A DNA stretch of 12,209 bases from Nitrososphaerota archaeon (GTDB lineage Archaea; Thermoproteota; Nitrososphaeria; Nitrososphaerales; Gagatemarchaeaceae), in the NCBI GenBank assembly GCA_005877365.1, contig VBPP01000185.1, forward strand, positions 1-12,209, written 5' to 3'. This document shows, piece by piece, positions 7,489 through 12,209 of the stretch. How positions within the stretch are numbered: the first letter of the stretch is position 1; each line of letters begins with the position of its first letter. The notes under the pieces were generated by a model, which saw nothing but the letters and a program-made list of their open reading frames with translations, was not told the origin of the DNA and ran no database searches. Position numbers and translations under genes: made by a program.

Positions 7489-7981
7489 TCAATTTCCTCT
7501 ATCTCCACCTGCCTTTGCTTCAAGGTACTGTCGAATTGCTTCTACGTCAGATTTCTTCACTCTCATCTTGCACTTCGTGCCATCTATTCTTCGTGAGGTT
7601 TCTCCCCTTCAGGTTGAAAGACGAAACAGACGACCATGGGATTGGCTTGAACGACTTGGCGAGTTGCTCTGAGGTGAAAATGGAGAGTTTTCGTCTCGAT
7701 CGGTCAGAGAGTGCTCTCCTGGTGATCGCTATCAATATGATAGAAGTGAAAACGCTGACAAGAAATAGCGAATTCGTCTAGTCCCAAGGCGCGATAGGGA
7801 ACGGGAATAGTACGGCTGCGACGGCTGCCCAGATTACCACGATCGTCGCGTAAGCCAAGCCCGAGAGCATCTTTATTCTCACTATGCGCTCATCGGTAAA
7901 GAAGTAGTCCCAGTGCCCTGTTCCGTAGGCTTTTAGCAAATCGCTCACTCGTGCATCGAGGATCAATGGCATCACTCTCAA
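7489..7981 (-). pseudogene. Decayed membrane protein with PH-like features (in-frame stop plus frameshift)
   Basis: The intact part (7981-7778, 67 codons) reads MPLILDARVSDLL...YFFTDERIVRIK then one hydrophobic helix (YATIVVIWAAVAAVLF) and stops at TAG. The same frame continues past the stop with a second helix (SLFLVSVFTSIILIAI) and soluble sequence SEQLAKSFKPIPWSSVSSF, NLKGRNLT. Near 7588 one extra base moves coding to IDGTKCKMRVKKSDVEAIRQYLEAKAGG, ending at 7489. Joined together these make a coherent protein of about 160 residues: N-terminal strand segment, two membrane helices, then a PH-like strand/helix tail. I infer a small membrane protein of the bacterial-PH-like kind; the exact family is not identified. 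TTG at 7981 overlaps the DUF1294 stop; GTG 7975 and ATG 7972 are alternatives. TAG is used as a normal stop elsewhere here, so pyrrolysine readthrough is unlikely. Confidence 0.6.
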
Positions 7982-8301
7982 CTAGGAGTGATGCTTGAAA
8001 GGAAACACCCCAGGAAGCCGATTCTGGATAGGAGAAAGAACCAGAGTGCGGTGATTCCGTAGGCCACGAGCAGAAAGCTCAATTTCGACGATTTGTGGTG
8101 AAAGAGCACGCTGGCTAGGACCACGCCCCAGAACCCGCCGACCAGCGCCATGGTGAAGAGCGTCTTCTCGCTTATTCTCCACTCGCCATATGTCGCCCTA
8201 GCCTTGTCGATGCCCATCGCGAAGAAGCCGATTACGCCGGTCAGAAGGAGCCAGATTCCAAGTATCTCCAGCGGAAGGTTGCTGGAGATGCACTCAAACA
8301 T
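7978..8301 (-). CDS. DUF1294 family membrane protein
   Basis: 107 aa from the ATG at 8301. The core matches DUF1294: DKARATYGEWRISEKTL (32-48), ALVGGFWGVVLASVLFHHKSSKLSF (52-76, with the conserved His-Lys after the helix), then YGITALWFFLL. About three membrane helices are visible (13-30, 49-67, 75-92), so it is an inner-membrane protein of unknown function. A longer frame reaches a TTG at 8334, but the added residues lack family resemblance and overlap a TATA-like element, so ATG 8301 is preferred. The stop overlaps the TTG of the following decayed membrane gene. A cysteine in the C-terminal segment (GFLGCFLSS) is not a typical feature. Confidence 0.87.
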   Translation of the reverse strand: MFECISSNLPLEILGIWLLLTGVIGFFAMGIDKARATYGEWRISEKTLFTMALVGGFWGVVLASVLFHHKSSKLSFLLVAYGITALWFFLLSRIGFLGCFLSSITPS

Positions 8302-8318
8302 GATAGAAGAAGTTGTCA

Positions 8319-8334
8319 AGCTAATTAAGCACAA
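8319..8334 (-). promoter_or_regulatory. TATA-like promoter of the DUF1294 gene
   Basis: On the minus strand TGCTTAATTAGC is centred about 25 nt before the ATG at 8301. That is the archaeal TATA-to-start spacing, so the mRNA would be leaderless. It lies outside the chosen reading frame and argues against the longer TTG-initiated version. Confidence 0.35.
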
Positions 8335-8344
8335 ACGTTTCCAT

Positions 8345-8406
8345 ACCCAGGGTTCATTCTCCCCGTTGGGCTATCATCCGCGCGTTAGGTGATACGAGCG
8401 GACGGG
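8345..8406 (+). repeat. Degraded copy of the 3' end of the repeat-protein gene
   Basis: CAGGGTTCATT (8348-8358) and ATCATCCGCGCGTT (8373-8386) are identical to 11094-11104 and 11122-11135, and the final GACGGG matches 11151-11156. The spacer between the two identical blocks is 14 nt here and 17 nt there, a difference of one codon. In the matching frame this reads RVH-(5)-IIRALGD against RVH-(6)-IIRALGD, the C-terminus of the protein ending at 11148. It is therefore a remnant of a coding 3' end lying just before the ATPase module, not an independent gene. Confidence 0.6.
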
Positions 8407-8607
8407 CTGATTAAGTTGTTTCGGTACTTTGCAAAGATTTAGCACCCGCCCTCGACTGAGCACTCCAGCGGCCGCAGTGGCCAGCACTCTCGTTCTGTCC
8501 TTGGCAGCCGTCGTTCTACTCGAAAGCAGACGAGAAAAAGAGCCCGCTATTCTCGTGAAAGATGCAGGAGTAGGGCAACATCCTTCCGATTTCGAGGAAA
8601 CCTGAAG
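8407..8607. other. Intergenic region before the GHKL ATPase
   Basis: No gene is supported in this 201-nt stretch. The ATPase frame is open back to a TAG at 8440-8442, but that extension would be almost entirely Arg and Ser and is not credible. GAGGA at 8594-8598, 9 nt before the ATG at 8608, is the likely ribosome binding site. I find no convincing TATA box. Confidence 0.4.
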
Positions 8608-10026
8608 ATGCCCCAGCCACTGAGAGTGAACCTCCTTCACGCCCTGGAGAACTTCCTCGATGCGTATCCATGCTCTCCCCCTGAAGTGGCGCTCATCGAA
8701 GGCATCTCAAATTCAATCGATATCGACGCGTCGAAGATCGAAATCTCCCTCGATAACAAAAAACGAGAGTTCTCCCTCTTGGACAACGGAGGAGGGATGT
8801 CGAAGGAGGGCTTCGAGAACTACCACACGGTCGCCCTCTCTTCTAAGAAGAAGGGACAGGGGATAGGATTCGCCGGGGTCGGGTCGAAAATCTATCTTGC
8901 AGCGAGCCCTGAAGCCGAGATAATCACACAGACGCGTGGTCCCGATGGGGCCTTCGCCAGCGTAATCAAGAGGGAACACATAGAACAAGGGTACGATGAT
9001 CTGGTTTTCGACGAAATCAAGCCGGAGCTCAAGTCCAAGGGAACTTTGTATCAAGTGAAGATGAACCAACAAGACTTTGAAGAGCTGAAGTTGAACGCTG
9101 AGAAGTGGATAGTCAAGTGGTTCAACCAGATCCTAATTGGCAAGTCCAAGTCAATTCACCTCGAAGGAGAACGTGTAAAGGCTTGGAAGCCGAAGGTCTC
9201 CTCGTCTGAGAAGATAGAATTCGAGGTCAAGGGAGCCAATTTCGAAGTCGAGGTGATTATCACCAAAGAGAAGCTCGAGTCAGACCTGGTTGGTCTGAAC
9301 GCCATTGTGTTCGGGAAGTTCGTGAAGAAATATGACTTTCCTTGGCAGTATCAGCTCAAGACGGAAGCGAGGGATATCGTGTATGCCGTCTTGCTCGCCG
9401 ACCCCCTGAGCGAATACCTCAGTCTCAACAAGCTCGAATTCAAGGCTAATCATCTGGTCCACTCGGTCATTGAGAAAGCCCACGCCGGGGTGTACGAGCA
9501 TCTAAGAAAGAAGGAGATGGTAATCCCGATGGAAGAAGAGCAGGCGGCGCAGATTCGCACAAACGCCCTGTCCAACTCCTTCACAAAGCTGCTCTTCTCG
9601 GAGGGTTTCAAGAAGTTCAACCCATGGATGAGGGTCGGAGGTGTCGATTCGCTAATTTCGAAACCTGATGGCACCGAGACAGGCAAGACGCCCTCAGGCG
9701 AAGATGGTGCTCTCTCTCAGGGTGACAATCACGGCGAGGAGAAGCCGAAGGATAAGACTATCGGAATAGCGTTCGTCGACCTACCCGAGAACCCGAAGGA
9801 GGGGTGGGTGGACATCGAGCAGAAGGCCATCATCGTGAACATGGGCCACAAGATGTGCCGGAAGATGATCGACCAGGGGGTTAAGGCTGCAGTGAATCTG
9901 AACATACTCCGGGTGTTGGTGACGGCAGTCCTCGATTACAAGAAGGAAGAGCTCCCCGACATCACGCCGGAGACGATTCTGAACTTACAGTCAGAGATGA
10001 TCGCTACAACGTGGATGGACACTTGA
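8608..10026 (+). CDS. GHKL (Hsp90/MutL/MORC-like) ATPase
   Basis: 472 aa. The N-terminal Bergerat-fold motifs are clear: N-box ALIEGISNSID (29-38; E31 as likely catalytic base, N35 for Mg), G1 box DNGGGMS (59-65), and a glycine-rich lid GQGIGFAGVGSK (83-94). Residues around 230-300 (GLNAIVFGKFVKK, then LEFKANHLVHSVIEKAHAGVYEHLRK) look like a transducer domain and connecting helix as in Hsp90/MutL relatives. A linker rich in Gly, Ser, Asp and Lys (about 355-385) leads to a C-terminal domain with GWVDIEQKAIIVNMGH. No histidine-kinase phosphoacceptor helix or receiver is present, so this is probably an ATP-dependent conformational clamp. Its stop overlaps the start of the repeat protein, so the two are translated together and likely work together. 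Precise function unknown. Confidence 0.8.
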   Translation: MPQPLRVNLLHALENFLDAYPCSPPEVALIEGISNSIDIDASKIEISLDNKKREFSLLDNGGGMSKEGFENYHTVALSSKKKGQGIGFAGVGSKIYLAASPEAEIITQTRGPDGAFASVIKREHIEQGYDDLVFDEIKPELKSKGTLYQVKMNQQDFEELKLNAEKWIVKWFNQILIGKSKSIHLEGERVKAWKPKVSSSEKIEFEVKGANFEVEVIITKEKLESDLVGLNAIVFGKFVKKYDFPWQYQLKTEARDIVYAVLLADPLSEYLSLNKLEFKANHLVHSVIEKAHAGVYEHLRKKEMVIPMEEEQAAQIRTNALSNSFTKLLFSEGFKKFNPWMRVGGVDSLISKPDGTETGKTPSGEDGALSQGDNHGEEKPKDKTIGIAFVDLPENPKEGWVDIEQKAIIVNMGHKMCRKMIDQGVKAAVNLNILRVLVTAVLDYKKEELPDITPETILNLQSEMIATTWMDT

Positions 10027-11148
10027 CAAGAGTCCCAGTCAGATTCGCGAAGATAGAGGGTGGGAACGGCAAGAGCCAGCTAGTCGCTGTAATCCAGGGA
10101 TCCGACTCGATCTCGATGGCCCTGAACAAAGAGTCCCGAGACGTCGTAAAGGGCATCACTGAGAAATACAACAAACTGGTTAGATCGCTGTCCGGGGACA
10201 TCGAGAAGCTCAGGCCGGAGGGTCCCGCAGTCGAAAGACTTGAGGCGAGCAAGCTGCTGGATGTTTTTGTCAAAGAAACTTCCGACCGATTCGACCTCGT
10301 CGCTTTTCCGGAGTCTATCGCACGCGACCTGAATCTGAAGGCACGGCAAAACGAAGCTAACGCCCTGCTCAGCCTTGCCGAGGCTGCCAAGAAACAAAAC
10401 GGGCTGAGCAAAGGGATAAACTGGCGGACCTTCATATTTGTCCATCCGGCGATTACGAGCGCTACGAACTCCCCATCCAACACGCTCATCGCAGATTTGA
10501 ACGATATCATCGATAGGCAGGCGGAGTTGGCCTACCGCGGGAAGAGCCTCGCCGCTGGGTCGGTTTCCAGGCAGTTGTTCGAACTGGCCTTGAAGCACCG
10601 TTTGGAAATCGTTGGCGTCGACGGACACGGAAGGAATCTTCGTGTGGGCGTGGAGCGGCGCCAAAAGGGCTCGCCTCTACATCGACCTGCTAGAAGACAT
10701 CATCGGCCAGATAAAGTCCATCGACCCGCTAGCCATCGAACCGCTAGCCATCGAACCGCTAGACGCCATCGACCCGCCAGAGTTCATCATCGGCCCGCCA
10801 GAGTTCATCGGCCGGCTAGAGTGCGTCAACGGCCGGCTAGAGTGCGTCGACCCGCTAGTCATCGGCCGGCTAGCCACCGAACCGCCAGAGTTCATCATCG
10901 GCCTGCCAGCCATCGAACAGTTAGAGTCCATCGGCCTGATAGACTCGAGAAAGGCCGACCACGCCGAGGTTCTAGAAGTCCCTTGGTCGCACGACATGCT
11001 AGTGGCCGCCAACGGTCACATAATGACCATAGGCATCGCGTCGGTAAGTGTAGAAGATATTCTATCCAGGGGTTCGCTTCTCGACCATGGCCACAGGGTT
11101 CATTGCGCCTCCGCCGGGGACATCATCCGCGCGTTGGGCGATAGATAG
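10023..11148 (+). pseudogene. Unrecognised partner protein with coding minisatellite, apparent +1 frameshift
   Basis: The start is TTG at 10023, overlapping the ATPase stop as TTGA (GTG at 10011 is the alternative). About 200 residues follow, largely helical, with a charged segment (SRDVVKGITEKYNKLVRSL...) and KGINWRTFIFVHPAITS. Near 10620 the frame should shift by one base: in the +1 frame the protein continues TEGIFVWAWSGAKRARLYIDLL, then about 14 short degenerate repeats (PLAIE, PPEFIIG, RLECVD), then VPWSHDMLVAANGHIMTIGIASVSVEDIL and IIRALGDR. Without the shift the frame gives an Arg/His/Pro-rich HRPAR tail to 11144, which looks like a wrong-frame reading. The partial copy at 8345 also keeps the IIRALGD frame, supporting the shifted frame as genuine. 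I recognise no family. Confidence 0.6.
10687..10935 (+). repeat. Degenerate coding minisatellite, 15/18/21-bp units
   Basis: About 14 consecutive units, each 15, 18 or 21 bp, with a consensus like CCGCTAG-(n)-ATCGRC. Exact repeats include CCGCTAGCCATCGAA at 10726 and 10741, and the 21-bp unit beginning CCGCCAGAG at 10774 and again at 10882. Every length is a multiple of three, so the reading frame is kept. In the +1 frame units read PLAIE, PLDAID, PPEFIIG, PPEFIG, RLECVN, PLVIG, RLATE, LPAIE, QLESIG, with hydrophobic residues at the second and penultimate places. The first units (LLEDIIG, QIKSID) blend into the host protein, suggesting the array grew from native coding sequence. Confidence 0.75.
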
Positions 11149-11302
11149 CCGACGGGAATGTCGGAGCCACACTTGCGGCGGAGCTGCCTGTCGGGGTCGT
11201 TGGGGTCCCCAAGGTAAAGTGATGAACTCAGGGGCCGACACAACAGAGAAGTGATCTACGAGGTCGGTAAGACTTAAGTATTACCAGATTCGTACAGCTA
11301 GC
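11149..11302. other. Intergenic region upstream of the toxin-antitoxin pair
   Basis: No gene is seen in this 154-nt stretch. It holds a compact perfect dyad TTGGGGTCCCCAA (11200-11212; arms too close to form a hairpin) and the promoter/operator dyad at 11266-11285. Confidence 0.5.
11266..11285 (+). promoter_or_regulatory. TATA box overlapped by a 20-bp dyad, likely antitoxin operator
   Basis: The arms GGTAAGACTT and AAGTATTACC pair at 9 of 10 positions, giving a 20-bp near-perfect inverted repeat. Its centre, CTTAAGTAT, also reads as a TATA-like box about 25 nt before the ATG at 11303, so transcription would be nearly leaderless. A dimeric AbrB-type antitoxin bound here would block TBP, the expected negative autoregulation of a toxin-antitoxin operon. 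No binding evidence exists beyond symmetry and position. Confidence 0.55.
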
Positions 11303-11566
11303 ATGTCCACGGTTAAGCTGTCTTCCAAGGGTCAGCTGGTCATACCCAAGAACATCAGAGATAAGCTGGGTCTTAAGCCAGGCGACACGGTGAAACTCGA
11401 GCTTCTTGGGGACAAGAAGGTAGTTATTCAGGCCGGCACGGAACCTCCCTCAGACATCTTTGCGAAAGTCGGAAGCAAGATCGTTGAAGAAGCCTTACTG
11501 AGTTCACAAGCAAAAGATGAGGAGAAGATAACGAGGCTCCTTAGGGCTCTCGGCGTGGAGAGTTGA
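11303..11566 (+). CDS. AbrB/SpoVT-type antitoxin (VapB-like)
   Basis: 87 aa. Residues 3-35 (TVKLSSKGQLVIPKNIRDKL, then GLKPGDTVKLEL) are a textbook swapped-hairpin AbrB DNA-binding domain. The acidic C-terminal half, including DIFAKVGSKIVEEALL, is the part that in such pairs wraps the toxin. It is expected to dimerise, bind its own promoter and neutralise the PIN toxin that follows. Its TGA overlaps the toxin's TTG, so the toxin is probably translated by coupling and in lower amount. The start is the only ATG preceding the domain and sits at leaderless spacing from the TATA-like dyad. Confidence 0.93.
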   Translation: MSTVKLSSKGQLVIPKNIRDKLGLKPGDTVKLELLGDKKVVIQAGTEPPSDIFAKVGSKIVEEALLSSQAKDEEKITRLLRALGVES

Positions 11567-12009
11567 GTTTTCTCTCTCTTGATACGGGCGTGGCTGCCGA
11601 GTACATAGACCTCAACGGAGACTTACACAGGGAAGCCGAGGCGGTCTTCAGAAATATCGCTGAAGGACGAATTCTTGCATTCGTACCTCATGAAGTCCTG
11701 GCTGAAACATATTACGTATCCTCTCGGATATACGATAAGCTAGGTCTCAAAAGACCTGAACAGAGGGCCAGAAAGCTCGTCGAATGGCTTTACAAGGCTC
11801 CAAACAACTCCATTCCGGAACCATCACTCGAGCTCGCCATCATGGCCGGAGACATCAAGGGAAGATTTGGGTTGGCCCTGACGGATTCATACGTGCTGGC
11901 ATCTGCAAAGATGTCGGGAGGGAGGGCGCTCTTCAGGAAGACGGAGAGGGAGATGGCCGAGAAGCTGGACGAATTGGTTAATGAATACGGTGTGGTATTT
12001 CTTGAGTAG
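11563..12009 (+). CDS. PIN-domain toxin (VapC-like ribonuclease)
   Basis: 148 aa beginning at TTG in a TTGA overlap with the antitoxin stop. No later start is possible without losing FLSLDTGVAAEYID, which carries the first acidic residue, D7. Further PIN residues are E48 in VPHEVLAETYYV and D108 in LALTDSYVLASAKMSGG. The usual fourth acidic site (normally T.D.DF) reads LFRKTEREM, where E128 or E130 may substitute. PIN toxins are Mg-dependent endoribonucleases that cut tRNA, rRNA or mRNA; the target here is unknown. Together with the AbrB-type gene it forms a complete type II toxin-antitoxin operon. Confidence 0.92.
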   Translation: MSFLSLDTGVAAEYIDLNGDLHREAEAVFRNIAEGRILAFVPHEVLAETYYVSSRIYDKLGLKRPEQRARKLVEWLYKAPNNSIPEPSLELAIMAGDIKGRFGLALTDSYVLASAKMSGGRALFRKTEREMAEKLDELVNEYGVVFLE

Positions 12010-12035
12010 GTTAGGCGAGATACCGAAGACCCGAC

Positions 12036-12182
12036 ATGGTTGATGCCCAGCCCATTGCGTATGATCGCGCACTGGGATTTTGTGTCCCCGACCTTGTTGC
12101 TTCGTATGACTACAGAATAGACACATTGCAATTACGCGCCAACCCTGACCCGACCATCAGGTTTCCCCCTCCTCATGAATGA
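12036..12182 (+). CDS. Small hypothetical ORF, 48 aa
   Basis: ATG at 12036 to TGA at 12182 encodes 48 residues beginning MVDAQPIAYDRALGF and ending TIRFPPPHE. It has no recognisable domain, no clear Shine-Dalgarno and no obvious promoter. It may be a fragment of a decayed gene or chance. It is included because nothing else explains the last 200 bases. Confidence 0.2.
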   Translation: MVDAQPIAYDRALGFCVPDLVASYDYRIDTLQLRANPDPTIRFPPPHE

Positions 12183-12209
12183 GTGACGGTGAAGTCAGAC
12201 ACCCGGCAA

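Noticed and set aside
7251..7523. Minus-strand 90-codon open frame with protein-like segments (VEIEEIESVFLDVQYFGLRATLHAWKKK)
   Set aside because: It overlaps the tail of the decayed membrane protein in another frame and runs antisense into the kinase-like gene; no family is recognised. A further frameshifted extension of the decayed gene cannot be excluded.
7778..7780. In-frame TAG as a possible pyrrolysine codon in the membrane protein
   Set aside because: TAG ends other genes here (both GcvP-like genes, the repeat protein), there is also a frameshift downstream, and no Pyl machinery is visible.
8374..8640. Minus-strand 88-codon open frame across the region before the GHKL ATPase
   Set aside because: Low-complexity Ser/Arg/Ala composition, overlap with the ATPase start and the degraded repeat, no recognisable domain.
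10677..11012. Minus-strand open frame rich in Ser, Gly and Met (SMASGSMASGSM)
   Set aside because: It is the reverse reading of the minisatellite; the codon-multiple repeat keeps several frames open, which explains its length.
8345..11156. Flanking repeats as attachment sites of an integrated element
   Set aside because: No integrase or transposase lies between them, and the downstream copy is the coding end of a gene; a tandem-duplication remnant fits better. Not fully excluded.
11887..12126. Minus-strand frame starting with a CxxC-like motif (MCLFCSH)
   Set aside because: It is antisense to the toxin's 3' end, with no paired second zinc-ligand motif and no start signals.

Overview
The window looks like a chromosomal fragment from an archaeon, probably a moderate-to-high-GC member of the TACK group, though I cannot place it more finely. 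The reasons are TATA-like promoters with very short leaders, a split GcvPA/GcvPB-type P-protein, a COG3199-type ATP-NAD kinase-like protein, an AbrB/PIN toxin-antitoxin pair, and tight stop/start overlaps. TAG and TGA both serve as ordinary stops.

Layout. (1) 1-698, minus strand: N-terminal half of an M20 metallopeptidase that runs off the left edge. It is divergent from (2) 767-2959, two consecutive MalK/UgpC-type ABC ATPases. Their degenerate motifs fall in a complementary way, which suggests an obligate heterodimer with one competent ATP site. (3) 3187-7316: an apparent operon of a GcvPA-like subunit (broken by an internal deletion plus frameshift), a GcvPB-like subunit with the PLP lysine, and a COG3199 kinase-like protein. 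Several P-protein signature loops are altered and no gcvT or gcvH is present, so glycine decarboxylation should not be assumed. (4) 8301-7489, minus strand: an intact DUF1294 membrane protein and, through a TTGA overlap, a decayed two-helix membrane protein with an in-frame stop and a frameshift. (5) 8608-11148: a GHKL (Hsp90/MORC-like) ATPase coupled by another TTGA overlap to an unrecognised partner. The partner carries a coding minisatellite of about 14 units and an apparent +1 frameshift. A degraded copy of the partner's 3' end lies at 8345-8406, before the ATPase, so the module is flanked by related sequence and may once have been tandemly duplicated. (6) 11303-12009: an AbrB-type antitoxin and PIN toxin, again joined by TTGA, with a near-perfect 20-bp dyad over the presumed TATA box.

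The best candidates for something undescribed are the GHKL ATPase/repeat-protein module, the divergent P-protein-like operon ending in a NAD-kinase-like gene, and the asymmetric ABC ATPase pair. Frame lesions recur (gcvPA-like, the decayed membrane protein, the repeat protein). Whether they are real decay or assembly error decides how much of this is functional.
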